DNA of 64,000 nucleotides. It comes from DATHTC01 sp963746805 (GTDB lineage: Bacteria > Actinomycetota > Thermoleophilia > Gaiellales > Gaiellaceae). Position 1 is the stretch's first letter, and the number at the start of each line of letters is the position of its first letter. The DNA lies in contig CAVVCQ010000001.1 of assembly GCA_963746805.1 (NCBI GenBank), positions 248,001-312,000 on the forward strand. The letters are read 5' to 3'. The position numbers and the translations under genes are program-made. Under the pieces are notes generated by a model that saw nothing but the letters and a program-made list of their open reading frames with translations, was not told the origin of the DNA and did not search any database. This document shows positions 26,757 to 35,543 of the stretch, piece after piece.

Positions 26757-27743
26757 ATGACCAGCTACCTGGCCCGGAAGACGTCGCTCTACCTTCTGAC
26801 CTTCTTCGTGGCGGTGTCGGTCGACTGGGCGATCCCGAGGTTGATGCCGGGTGACCCGATCTCCGGCCTCATCGCGCGGCTGAGGGCCGACCCGACCGCG
26901 GCAGAGGAGCTCCAGGGCCACTTCACCGAGTCGTTCGGCTTCGACAAGCCGCTCTGGCAGCAGTACCTCGACTTCTGGCGTGGACTCCTGCAGGGCGACC
27001 TCGGCCCGAGCATCGCCTACGTCGGCTCGTCCGTCAGCGACCTGCTCTGGAACGCGGTGCCGTACACGCTGGCGCTGCTCGTCCCGGCGATCGTGCTGAG
27101 CTACATCGCCGGCAACCGCGTGGGCGCGATGGCCGCGCGGCGGAAGTCGCTGGACAACTCGGTGCTGCCGGCGGCGTACATCCTCACCGCGACGCCGTAC
27201 ATGTGGCTCGCGCTCGTCCTCGCCTACGTCTTCGCCTTCCGCTGGCAGGTGTTCCCCGTCTCCGGCGCCTACGACTTCTCGCTCCAGCCCGAGTGGAGCG
27301 TCGAGTTCGCACGCAGCTTCCTGAGCCACTGGTTCCTGCCGTTCCTGTCGCTCTTCCTCGTCTCCTTCGGCGGATGGGCGATCGGGATGCGGAACCTGAT
27401 CATCTACGAGCTCGAGGCGGACTATTCGAACTACCTCCAGGCGCTCGGCGCGCCCCGCAAGCTCGTCCGGCAGTACGCCTACCGCAACGCCGTCCTGCCG
27501 CAGATGTCGGGGCTCGCGCTCGCGCTCGGCGCGGTCGTCGGCGGCGCGCTCGTGACGGAGATCGTCTTCGGCTACCCGGGGGTCGGCTCCCTGATCCTCA
27601 CCGCGGTGCAGAACCAGGACTACTTCCTGCTCCAGGGCGCCTTCCTGTTCATCATCATCGGCGTCCTCGTCGCGAACTTCATCGTCGACCTCATGTACAT
27701 CGTCGTCGACCCGAGGACCCGGGTCGGGATCCGGGGCGAGTAG
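26757..27743 (+). CDS. ABC importer permease, DppB/OppB-like
   Basis: 328 residues with about six helices. The N-terminus ARKTSLYLLTFFVAVSVDWA and PRLMPGDP is the DppB signature. The ATPase-contact loop is ALGAPRKLVRQYAYRNAVLP. The C-terminal end DLMYIVVDPRTRVG is characteristic of this subunit. One nt separates its stop from the next permease gene. Confidence 0.93.
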   Translation: MTSYLARKTSLYLLTFFVAVSVDWAIPRLMPGDPISGLIARLRADPTAAEELQGHFTESFGFDKPLWQQYLDFWRGLLQGDLGPSIAYVGSSVSDLLWNAVPYTLALLVPAIVLSYIAGNRVGAMAARRKSLDNSVLPAAYILTATPYMWLALVLAYVFAFRWQVFPVSGAYDFSLQPEWSVEFARSFLSHWFLPFLSLFLVSFGGWAIGMRNLIIYELEADYSNYLQALGAPRKLVRQYAYRNAVLPQMSGLALALGAVVGGALVTEIVFGYPGVGSLILTAVQNQDYFLLQGAFLFIIIGVLVANFIVDLMYIVVDPRTRVGIRGE

Positions 27744-27744
27744 C

Positions 27745-28659
27745 GTGGCGATCGAGCCCCTCGCCCAGCTCGAGCTCCCGGAGGAAGTCGGCGTCGGCGC
27801 GCCGCCGCCGGTCCGGCGGAAGGTGGAGTGGCTCTACTTCGCGCTCCGGAACGTCAAGTTCCTGATCGGGTTCTCGATCGTCGGGCTCGCCCTGGTCATC
27901 GCGCTCGTCGGGCCGTTCCTCGTCGACGCCGACCCGTTCGAATTCGGGTACGGCACCGGGCTGGCGCCGTCGAGCGAGCATCTGCTCGGGACGACGGCCC
28001 CGGGCCAGGACGTGCTCGCACAGCTCGTCTACGGCCTGCGCGCGAGCTTCGCGGTCGGCGCGATGAGCGCGGCGGTCGCGTTCCTGATCGCGACGGCGGT
28101 CGGGTTCACGGCCGGCTACCGCGGCGGCGTCGTCGACGAGGTGCTGAGCATGCTCACGAACATCGTCCTCGTGATCCCGACGCTCGCCGTCCTGATCATC
28201 GTCGCCGCCTACCTCAGCGTGCGCGGGCTCGTGTCCGAGGCGCTGCTGATCGGGATCACGTCGTGGCCGTGGGCGGCGCGCGCGATCCGCGCCCAGACGT
28301 TCACGCTCGCGTCGCGCGACTTCGTCAGCCTCGCGCGGCTTTCCGGCGCCCGTGGCACCCATGTGATCGTCCGCGAGATCGCGCCGAACATGGGGTCGTA
28401 CCTCTTCCTCGTGTTCATCCTGCTCTTCGGCGGCTCGATCCTCACTGCCGCGTTCCTCGACTTCCTCGGCCTCGGGCCGACGAACGCGATGTCGCTCGGC
28501 GTGATGATGAACAACGCCGCCGTCTCGAGCGCGCTGCCGCTCGGCATGTGGTGGTGGTTCGTGCCGCCGGGGCTCGCGATCGTGGTCGTCGTCGGCGCGC
28601 TCTACGTGATGAACGTCGGTCTCGACGAGATCTTCAACCCGCGGCTCCGGGAGCTCTAA
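27745..28659 (+). CDS. ABC importer permease, DppC/OppC-like
   Basis: 304 residues. A cytosolic N-terminus of ~40 residues is followed by a first helix (FLIGFSIVGLALVIALVGPF), a periplasmic segment with HLLGTTAPGQDVLAQLVYG, and the remaining helices. The contact loop is LARLSGARGTHVIVREIAPN. The C-terminus GLDEIFNPRLREL matches the DppC pattern of ending with an N-P-R motif. GTG start. Confidence 0.93.
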   Translation: MAIEPLAQLELPEEVGVGAPPPVRRKVEWLYFALRNVKFLIGFSIVGLALVIALVGPFLVDADPFEFGYGTGLAPSSEHLLGTTAPGQDVLAQLVYGLRASFAVGAMSAAVAFLIATAVGFTAGYRGGVVDEVLSMLTNIVLVIPTLAVLIIVAAYLSVRGLVSEALLIGITSWPWAARAIRAQTFTLASRDFVSLARLSGARGTHVIVREIAPNMGSYLFLVFILLFGGSILTAAFLDFLGLGPTNAMSLGVMMNNAAVSSALPLGMWWWFVPPGLAIVVVVGALYVMNVGLDEIFNPRLREL

Positions 28660-28660
28660 C

Positions 28661-29620
28661 GTGACCGTCGCGATCGACGGCCTGAAGGTCTACTACCGGA
28701 GCCTCCGCGGCGACGTGAAGGCGCTGGACGGCGTCACGTTCTCGATCGGCGACGGCGAGATCATGGGGCTCGCGGGCGAGTCGGGCTGCGGCAAGTCGAC
28801 GCTCGGGCGGAGCCTGATCCGCCTCGACGGGCGGATGCGCTACGTCGAGGGGCGGGTCGACCTGGACGGGACCGAGCTGCCGATCTGGGACGACCGCGCG
28901 ATGCAGGCCTTCCGGTTCGAGCAGGTCTCGCTCGTGCCGCAGTACGCGATGAGCGCGCTCAACCCGACGCGGAAGGTCGGCACCATCGCCCGCGACCTGC
29001 TCGAGTCGCGCGGCGTCCGCTTCGACACGGTGCTGCCGGAGCTCGTCCGTCGGCTCGAGCTCGTCGGCCTCTCGGAGACCGTGCTCGGGCGCTTCCCGAT
29101 CGAGCTCTCGGGCGGGATGAAGCAGCGCTCGGTGATGGTGCTCTCGACGCTGCTCGATCCCTCGCTGCTGATCGCGGACGAGATCACCTCGGCGCTCGAC
29201 GTCTCGACCCAGCGGGCGGTCTCCGAGACGCTCGTGGAGTTCCGGGACCGCGAGTTCGTCAAGAGCATGATCGTGATCACGCACGACATCTCGCTGCTCT
29301 ACCAGGTCGCCGACACGATCCTCGTCATGTACGCCGGCCGGCTCGCGGAGCAGGGACCGGCCGACACGATCGTGAACCGGCCGCTGCACCCGTACACGCG
29401 GCTGCTCATCGGCTCGCTGCCCGAGGTCGGCGTCCGCCACGACGAGAAGAAGCTCGTCGGGATCCCCGGCCGTCCGCCGTCCCTCCTCGACCCGCCGAAG
29501 GGCTGCCGCTTCCGGCATCGCTGCCCGCTCGCGTTCGCCAAGTGCGCCGAGCAGCCGCCGTTCGTCGAGGTCGAGCCCGGCCACAAGGTCGCGTGCTGGG
29601 CGACCGCCGACGCCGCCTGA
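28661..29620 (+). CDS. ABC importer ATPase, DppD/OppD-like
   Basis: 319 residues. Walker A GESGCGKST, signature LSGGMKQR, Walker B LLIADEITSALD (the usual DEPT Pro is Ile), switch His ITHD. The C-terminal oligopeptide-importer extension has RPPSLLDPPKGCRFRHRCP followed by CAEQPP, the cysteine cluster that can hold an iron-sulfur centre in DppD homologues. It overlaps the next ATPase gene (TGATG). Confidence 0.93.
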   Translation: MTVAIDGLKVYYRSLRGDVKALDGVTFSIGDGEIMGLAGESGCGKSTLGRSLIRLDGRMRYVEGRVDLDGTELPIWDDRAMQAFRFEQVSLVPQYAMSALNPTRKVGTIARDLLESRGVRFDTVLPELVRRLELVGLSETVLGRFPIELSGGMKQRSVMVLSTLLDPSLLIADEITSALDVSTQRAVSETLVEFRDREFVKSMIVITHDISLLYQVADTILVMYAGRLAEQGPADTIVNRPLHPYTRLLIGSLPEVGVRHDEKKLVGIPGRPPSLLDPPKGCRFRHRCPLAFAKCAEQPPFVEVEPGHKVACWATADAA

Positions 29621-30507
29621 TGCTCGAGCTCGACCACGTCACCAAGCGCTATCACGTCGGCACCTTCGGCGGCACCGAGCTCGTCGCCGTCCGCGACGTG
29701 AGCTTCACGATCGCGCCCGGCGAGATCGTCTCGCTGATCGGCGAGAGCGGGAGCGGCAAGAGCACGATCGGCCGGATGATCCTGCGCCTCACGGGCGTCA
29801 CCACCGGCGCGATCCGATACGACGGGACGGACGTCTCACACCTCGAGGGACGGCGGCTGAAGGAGTACTACCGCCACGTGCAGGGCGTCTTCCAGGACCC
29901 GTTCAGCTCGTACAACCCGATCTTCAAGGCCGACCGCGTGTTCGCGATCGTGCGTGGCGCGTACTTCCCGCGCGTCCGCTCGGCGGAGTGGAGCGACCGC
30001 GTCGGCGAGGCGATCGAGTCGGTCGGGCTCAACCCCGGCGACGTGCTCGGCAAGTACCCGCACCAGCTCAGCGGCGGCCAGCTGCAGCGGCTGCTGATCG
30101 CCCGTGCGCTGCTGCTCGAGATCCGGCTGCTCGTCGCGGACGAGGTGATCAGCATGCTCGACGCCTCGACGCGTGTGGACGTCCTCAACCTGCTCTCCGA
30201 CCTCAAGGACCGCGGCCTCGGAATCCTGTTCGTCACCCACGACCTGTCGCTCGGGCACTACCTGAGCGAGCGGACGATGATCCTGCGGCGCGGCCGCGTC
30301 GTCGAGCTCGGCCCGACGGAGAAGGTCTTCGGCGACCCGCGCCATCCGTACACGCAGTCACTGCTCGCCTCGGTGCCCCAGCTCCACGTGAAGTGGGAGG
30401 CGCGCGAGCGCGACGCGCGCACGGCGTGGGAGGCGGCGGACGGCGACGGGACGGCGGAGCTCGTCGAGGTCTCCGACGGCCACCTGGTGGCGCTCGAGCC
30501 GAGCTAG
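29620..30507 (+). CDS. ABC importer ATPase, DppF/OppF-like
   Basis: 295 residues, second nucleotide-binding subunit. Walker A GESGSGKST, Q-loop FQDPFSSYNP, signature LSGGQLQR, Walker B LLVADEVISMLD (Val for the usual Pro), switch VTHD. It lacks the C-terminal cysteine cluster of its partner, as DppF often does. The ATG overlaps the preceding stop. Its end overlaps the convergent GH1 gene by 4 nt. Confidence 0.92.
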   Translation: MLELDHVTKRYHVGTFGGTELVAVRDVSFTIAPGEIVSLIGESGSGKSTIGRMILRLTGVTTGAIRYDGTDVSHLEGRRLKEYYRHVQGVFQDPFSSYNPIFKADRVFAIVRGAYFPRVRSAEWSDRVGEAIESVGLNPGDVLGKYPHQLSGGQLQRLLIARALLLEIRLLVADEVISMLDASTRVDVLNLLSDLKDRGLGILFVTHDLSLGHYLSERTMILRRGRVVELGPTEKVFGDPRHPYTQSLLASVPQLHVKWEARERDARTAWEAADGDGTAELVEVSDGHLVALEPS

Positions 30508-31856
30508 GCCGGCTGCAGCGCGGGCAGGCGCCCGGCGGCAATCACGTCGCGGTACCAGTCGAAGCTCGCCTTGGGGACGCGTTCGAGCGTCTCGTAGTCC
30601 ACGTAGACGATCCCGAACCGCTTCGCGTAGCCCTCGGCCCACTCGAAGTTGTCGAGCAGCGACCAGACGAAATAGCCGCGCACCGGCACGCCCTCGGCGA
30701 TCGCACGTGCGACCGCGCCCAGGTACCGCTCGAGGTAGGCGATCCGGTCGCGGTCCTCCACGCGACCGCCGGGGCCGACGACGTCGTCGTACGCCGCGCC
30801 GTTCTCGGTCACGTAGAGGGACTCCACGCCGTACTCGCGGTGGAGGCGCGTCAGGAGGTCGTACAGCCCATCGGGGTAGACCTCCCAGCCGCTCGCCGTC
30901 GTCTGCGCTCCTTCCGCGCGAACCTCGATCGGCGGCTCGCCGTCGTCGCCGGCGCGGACGATCGTCCGCGAGTAGTTGTTGACGCCCACGAAGTCGAGCG
31001 GCGCCGAGATGTGCTCGAGGTCGCCGTCGTGGACCGGCGGCGCGGCGTCGCCGAGCAGCTCGAGCACGTCGTCCGGGTAGCGCCCACGCAGGATCGGGTC
31101 GAAGAAGAGGCGCGTGCGGAAGCCGTCGGCCTCGCGGGCGGCGGCCACGTCGGCCGGGTCGTCGGTGGCCGGGTGCGCAGGCCACGAGTCGAGGACGATC
31201 CCGACCTGGCTCGCCGGGCAGTCGCGCCGCAGCACCTCGACGGCGAGGCCGTGCGAGAGGAGGACGTGGTGGACCGCAGCGGCGCCGTCGCGGACATCGG
31301 TGCGGCCGGGGGCGTGGACGCCCGCGACATACCCGAGCCACGACGGGCAGAACGGCTCGTTGTGGGTCGCCCAGTGCTGAACGCGGTCGCCGAGGCGACC
31401 GGCGACGGCCTCGACGTAGGCGACGAAGGCGTCGGCCGTGTCGCGGACCGGCCAGCCGCCGGCGTCCTCGAGGGCCTGCGGCAGGTCCCAGTGGTAGAGG
31501 GTCGCGAAGGGGCGGATCCCGGCGGCGAGCAGGTCGTCGACAAGGCGGTCGTAGAAGTCGAGGCCGGCGGCGTTGACCCGGCCGCGGCCCTCGGGCAGCA
31601 CCCGCGGCCAGGCGATCGAGAAGCGGAACGCGTCCAGCCCGAGCTCGCGCATCAGCGCGATGTCCTGGGGATACCGGTGGTAGAAGTCGCACGCGACCGC
31701 GCCCGAGCCGCCGTCGCGCACCTTGCCCTCGCTCGCGGAGAAGGTGTCCCAGATGCTCACGCCGCGCCCGTCCTCCTCGGCCGCGCCCTCGATCTGGTAG
31801 GCGGAGGTCGCCGCACCCCACAGGAAGTCGCTGGGAAAGTCTCCGCTTCGGGTCAC
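30504..31856 (-). CDS. GH1 family beta-glucosidase
   Basis: 450 residues, cytosolic. FLWGAATSAYQIEGAAEEDG is the GH1 N-terminal signature. The acid/base Glu is in HWATHNEPFCPSWLGY and the nucleophile in SLYVTENGAAYDD. The C-terminal YFVWSLLDNFEWAEGYAKRF completes the family pattern. It probably hydrolyses cellobiose or other beta-glycosides imported by the neighbouring transporter. The GTG at 31856 lies 28 nt downstream (in its own direction) of a LacI-type operator. Confidence 0.94.
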   Translation of the reverse strand: MTRSGDFPSDFLWGAATSAYQIEGAAEEDGRGVSIWDTFSASEGKVRDGGSGAVACDFYHRYPQDIALMRELGLDAFRFSIAWPRVLPEGRGRVNAAGLDFYDRLVDDLLAAGIRPFATLYHWDLPQALEDAGGWPVRDTADAFVAYVEAVAGRLGDRVQHWATHNEPFCPSWLGYVAGVHAPGRTDVRDGAAAVHHVLLSHGLAVEVLRRDCPASQVGIVLDSWPAHPATDDPADVAAAREADGFRTRLFFDPILRGRYPDDVLELLGDAAPPVHDGDLEHISAPLDFVGVNNYSRTIVRAGDDGEPPIEVRAEGAQTTASGWEVYPDGLYDLLTRLHREYGVESLYVTENGAAYDDVVGPGGRVEDRDRIAYLERYLGAVARAIAEGVPVRGYFVWSLLDNFEWAEGYAKRFGIVYVDYETLERVPKASFDWYRDVIAAGRLPALQPA

Positions 31857-31883
31857 TCCGCCTCCTCTCGTGAGAGACGTACC

Positions 31884-31895
31884 TTAACCGGTCAA
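31884..31895. promoter_or_regulatory. LacI-family operator before the GH1 gene
   Basis: TTAACCGGTCAA here is TTGACCGGTTAA on the coding strand of the GH1 gene, identical over all 12 nt to the site before lacI 10 kb away. It lies in the only sizeable gap (64 nt) between the xylulokinase and GH1 genes. This ties the beta-glucosidase to the same regulon as the hydrolase-importer operon. Confidence 0.75.
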
Positions 31896-31920
31896 GTAGC
31901 AGGATCCTAGCGGGTTTCCG

Positions 31921-33297
31921 TCAACCGCGCACGAGCGGGAGATCGCCGTAGCGGCGGTACCCGTCGTCGTAGGCGGCGCGCCACTCCGGATCGGGCTCGA
32001 CGCGGTCGCGGACGCGCACGCAGGCGTCGATCGCCTCGCCCACGGACGCGAAGGCGCCGGACGCGACGCCGCCGAGGAGCGCGGCCCCGTAGGCGGCTCC
32101 CTCCTCCACCGCCGTCCGCTCGAGCGGAAGGCCGAGAGTCGACGCGACGATCCGCAGCCAGAGCTCGCTACGGGCGCCGCCGCCCGAGATGCGGGCCGAC
32201 GTCGCGTCCACGCCGACGGCGCGCAGGAGCTCGAGCGAGTCCCGCAGCCCGTACGCGACGCCCTCGAGCACCGCCCGCACGAGCGCGCCGCGGTCGTGGC
32301 GGAGGGTGAGGCCGACGAAGGCGCCGCGCGCGTCGGGCGCGGCGTGCGGCGTGCGCTCGCCGGCGAGGTAGGGCTGGAAGAGGAGACCCTCGGTGCCCGG
32401 CTCCCAGCCCTCCGCCTCGCCGAGCAGCTCGTCGTACGGCGCGCCGCCGAGCGCCTGCCGCAGCCAGGCGAGCGAGCCGGCCGCCGAGAGCATCACGCCC
32501 ATCGCGTGCCAGGTCTCCGGCACGGCATGGCAGAACGTGTGCAATCGCGCCTCCGGCTCGGGCCGATACGTCCGCGAGGCCGCGAGGACGACACCGGAGG
32601 TGCCGAGCACGACCGAGAGCGGGCCCGGCTCCGCGACGCCGACGCCGACGGCGCCGGCCGCCTGGTCGCCCGCGGTGCCGACTTCCGTCGACTCGTGGAC
32701 GTCCGGCAGCCACTCGCCCGGAATCGCGAGCGCGTCGAGCACCTCGGCGCTCCAGCGGCGGTTGCCGACGTCGAACAGGAGCGTTCCGGAGGCGTCGGCG
32801 GCGTCGATCGACCGCTCTCCGGTGAGCCGCAGGCGGACGTAGTCCTTCGGGAGCAGGACGTGACGGGCTTGCGACCACACGTCCGGCTCGTGGCGCCGCA
32901 CCCACAGCAGCTTTGGCGCGGTGAAGCCGGCGAGCGCCCGGTTGCCGGTCAGCTCGACCAGGCGCTCGAAGCCGATGCGCTCCTCGATCTCGGCGCATTC
33001 GGCCGCGGTGCGGCCGTCGTTCCAGAGGATCGCCGGCCGCAGCACCCGCTCCTGCCCGTCGAGCAGGACGAGCCCGTGCATCTGCCCGGAGAGGCCGAGC
33101 GAGGTCGGTTGCACGCCGAGGTCGGCGAGCGCTCCCTGCGTCGCCTCCCACCAATCCTCGGGATCCTGCTCCGCCCAGCCGGGGCGCGGGGTCGAGAGCG
33201 GATAGCCCCGCTCGGCCCGCGCGAGCACCTCGCCGTCGTGGGAGACGGCCACAGCCTTGACGCCGCTCGTGCCGACGTCGAGCCCGACGAGGGTCAC
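31921..33297 (-). CDS. xylB: Xylulokinase (FGGY family)
   Basis: 458 residues. It phosphorylates D-xylulose with ATP to xylulose-5-phosphate. LVGLDVGTSGVKAVAV is the N-terminal phosphate-binding loop. LGLSGQMHGLVLLD is diagnostic of xylulokinases. NDGRTAAECAEI and the C-terminal ARISGGGARSELWLRIVAS are the second FGGY signatures. It is coupled to the upstream isomerase gene (GTGA overlap). Substrate assignment rests on the SGQMHG motif and the pairing with a xylose isomerase-like gene. Confidence 0.9.
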   Translation of the reverse strand: MTLVGLDVGTSGVKAVAVSHDGEVLARAERGYPLSTPRPGWAEQDPEDWWEATQGALADLGVQPTSLGLSGQMHGLVLLDGQERVLRPAILWNDGRTAAECAEIEERIGFERLVELTGNRALAGFTAPKLLWVRRHEPDVWSQARHVLLPKDYVRLRLTGERSIDAADASGTLLFDVGNRRWSAEVLDALAIPGEWLPDVHESTEVGTAGDQAAGAVGVGVAEPGPLSVVLGTSGVVLAASRTYRPEPEARLHTFCHAVPETWHAMGVMLSAAGSLAWLRQALGGAPYDELLGEAEGWEPGTEGLLFQPYLAGERTPHAAPDARGAFVGLTLRHDRGALVRAVLEGVAYGLRDSLELLRAVGVDATSARISGGGARSELWLRIVASTLGLPLERTAVEEGAAYGAALLGGVASGAFASVGEAIDACVRVRDRVEPDPEWRAAYDDGYRRYGDLPLVRG

Positions 33298-34292
33298 GCG
33301 CCGAGGGCGGCGTACACGAGCTCGTACGCCCGGACTGCGTCCTTTCGCGCCTGCGCCTCGCGGAGGGCCGGCTCGTCGATCCGCGCCGCCACTCCGTCGA
33401 TGAAGCGCCACTGGAGCACCGAACGCCGCACCGCCTCGACCGCGTCCTCGGTGTACGGGTAGAGGTCGAAGCCGAGCCGCTCGCCGTTCTCGCCGTAGCG
33501 GGCGCGGCGGAGCTCGAGCGCGAGCTCGAGCGTCTCCATGAACGCCGTGGCGCCGACCATGTTGTCGTCGTCGAAGTCGCCCCAGCCGGAGTTCGCGTGC
33601 TGGTGCCCGAGCAGTCCCTCGGCCGCGAGCAGCGCCGCGTACTCGGCGAGGTTCTCGCGGTTCATGATCAGGTGCTGCCAGTCCATGTTGACCTTGACGT
33701 TGTCGAGGCCCTGGACGCGGAGCTTGTGGATCACGTGCAGGGTCATCCCGATGTTGCGCATCAGGATCTTCATCGCGGGCTCCGAGTTCTTGTGCTCGAG
33801 GAAGAGCAGGATCCCGTGCTCGCGGCAGCGCTGCGCCGCCTGCCCGATCCCGTCGACGAACCACGCCCAGCTGTCGGCGTACGGCGACTGGAACGGGTAG
33901 TTGTAGCCCTCGATCCCCGGCCAGATGATGAAGTTCGCGCCGAGCTCGCCGGCGAAGTCCGCGGCCGCGAGCGTCTGCCGGAGGGCCTCGGCGCGGATCT
34001 CCGTGTCGGGCGAGACGAGGCCGCCTCTCCCGAAGCGCGGGTCGAGATGGAGGCCCGTCGCGATGCAGTAGATGCCGTGCCCGTCGAGCGCGTCGCGGAC
34101 CTCTTCGAGGTTCTCCGGGGAGAGCTCCTGCGGGTAGTGGAACTCGTAGTCGTCGATCAGCTCGTCGAGCCCCTCGACCGCGCGCCGCACGCGCTGCACC
34201 GTCGTCTCGCCCGCGAGCTCGGGCTTGTAGCCGCCGGGGACGAAGCGCGTGGCCATCGACCCGAGCGCCCAGATGCCGAGGGACGTCTTCAT
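33294..34292 (-). CDS. Xylose isomerase-like TIM-barrel sugar isomerase
   Basis: 332 residues, shorter than classical XylA (~390-440). The barrel contains metal-binding acids in IIWPGIEGYNYPFQ, LFLEHKNSEPAMKI, VNMDWQHLIMNREN and HANSGWGDFDDDNM, in the order and with the Glu/His/Asp residues of AP-endonuclease-2/xylose-isomerase enzymes. It is coupled with the xylulokinase, so D-xylose to D-xylulose is the likely reaction; another ketose/aldose pair cannot be excluded. The ATG at 34292 faces the divergent membrane-protein gene across an 86-nt spacer that presumably holds its promoter. Confidence 0.83.
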   Translation of the reverse strand: MKTSLGIWALGSMATRFVPGGYKPELAGETTVQRVRRAVEGLDELIDDYEFHYPQELSPENLEEVRDALDGHGIYCIATGLHLDPRFGRGGLVSPDTEIRAEALRQTLAAADFAGELGANFIIWPGIEGYNYPFQSPYADSWAWFVDGIGQAAQRCREHGILLFLEHKNSEPAMKILMRNIGMTLHVIHKLRVQGLDNVKVNMDWQHLIMNRENLAEYAALLAAEGLLGHQHANSGWGDFDDDNMVGATAFMETLELALELRRARYGENGERLGFDLYPYTEDAVEAVRRSVLQWRFIDGVAARIDEPALREAQARKDAVRAYELVYAALGA

Positions 34293-34378
34293 GCAGCGGG
34301 ATCCTAAGCCTTGTCCTCGCCGCGGGATCGTCGTACCCTCCAGGCCTGCGGCAGGTCGAGAACCAAGGAGGGTTCCCC

Positions 34379-35542
34379 ATGGCCGGTGCCGCGAAGACGC
34401 CCACCCTCGACGCCCCCGTCGACGGGAACGGTGCGTCCCCGTCCGCGATCTCGACGCCTGACGAGCGCGACCGCTCCGTCTCGTTCGCCGAGCTCGTGCA
34501 CGCCCACTCGGAACGGCAGCGCGAGCTGACCGCCGGCGTGGCGGACGGGCCCTGGGAGGCCGAGTACCGCCGCCGCCTGCGCGCGTTCAAACACGAGAAC
34601 GGCGCCCTGCTCGACTCGTACTGGTGCCGGTTCGAGTCGTCGGGAGTCGCGATCACGGACAAGGTCGTCCGCGAGCCGAGGAACCTGTGGCGCCGGGATT
34701 CGATCATGCGCATGCATGCCGCGACCGACTGGCGCACGGCCCACGCGCCGCGCATCGCGGCGATGTTGCACGAGTGGGAGACGCTGGGGATCCGTGCGAG
34801 CGAGGTGCTGCGCGGGACGAGCGAGAAGATCGCGCTCCAGCAGATCTACGCCGCGACCAGCCGCCTCCTCGGGTTCGTCGACCGGAAGCGGCCGACGGCG
34901 CCGAGCGAGGAGATCGTGCGCCAGCTCGAGCGCATCCACGACCGCGAGCTGCGGGATGTGACGACCTACTACAAGCGTGCCGCCGAGAATCAGGCGCGGA
35001 TCGTCTACTTCCAGGGGATGATCTGGGGCGCCGCGATCCTCGCGGCGCTCGTCGGCGCGGCGTTCCTGCTCGGTTGGGCGCTCGGCTGGCTCGACCCGAA
35101 GGACGTCCGCGTCCAGGTCTTCTTCGTCACGCTCGCGATGGGCGCGACCGGCGCGATGCTCAGCGTCATGACGCGGATGGCCAAGGCCAACGGGTTCAAC
35201 ATCGACTACGAGGTGGGGAGGAAGCCTGCGCGCTTCCTCGGCGCCCTCCGACCGTGGATCGGGGCGATGTTCGCCCTTGCGCTCTACATCGCGATCCGCG
35301 GAGGCGTCATCGCCGTGCTCCCCGAAGCGGAGCAGACGGTCTTCTTCTTCGCCGCGATCGCGTTCCTTGCAGGCTTCAGCGAGCGCTGGGCGAAGGTGCT
35401 GATCGACAGCGTCTCGGGCAGTGACGACGCTCCGCGTCAGCGGGCGCCGGGGGCGCCGATCACCGAGCCCGATCCCGGCCTGGACGTCGCCGACGACGAC
35501 GTCGCGACGACGACGCCGCCCGCGCGGGCGGCGGAGGACTGA
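34379..35542 (+). CDS. Integral membrane protein of unknown function
   Basis: 387 residues, not recognised. Residues 1-210 are soluble and mostly helical, with a conserved-looking WCRFESSGVAITDKVVREP and charged helices. Four hydrophobic segments follow: MIWGAAILAALVGAAFLLGW; VFFVTLAMGATGAMLSVM; IGAMFALALYIAIRGGVIAV; VFFFAAIAFLAGFSERWAKV. A Pro/Asp-rich tail ends the protein. The ATG follows CCAAGGAGGG. It stands alone, ending 1 nt before the argF stop on the other strand. The fold suggests a stress or sensor membrane protein, but no function can be assigned. Confidence 0.75.
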   Translation: MAGAAKTPTLDAPVDGNGASPSAISTPDERDRSVSFAELVHAHSERQRELTAGVADGPWEAEYRRRLRAFKHENGALLDSYWCRFESSGVAITDKVVREPRNLWRRDSIMRMHAATDWRTAHAPRIAAMLHEWETLGIRASEVLRGTSEKIALQQIYAATSRLLGFVDRKRPTAPSEEIVRQLERIHDRELRDVTTYYKRAAENQARIVYFQGMIWGAAILAALVGAAFLLGWALGWLDPKDVRVQVFFVTLAMGATGAMLSVMTRMAKANGFNIDYEVGRKPARFLGALRPWIGAMFALALYIAIRGGVIAVLPEAEQTVFFFAAIAFLAGFSERWAKVLIDSVSGSDDAPRQRAPGAPITEPDPGLDVADDDVATTTPPARAAED

Positions 35543-35543
35543 C

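Noticed and set aside
31330..31345. Other GAGCCAC occurrences (for example near 27320, 31331, 38471, 57839) as more SGSEP palindromes
   Set aside because: They have only one arm of the dyad and no matching GTGGCTC, so they are chance matches.
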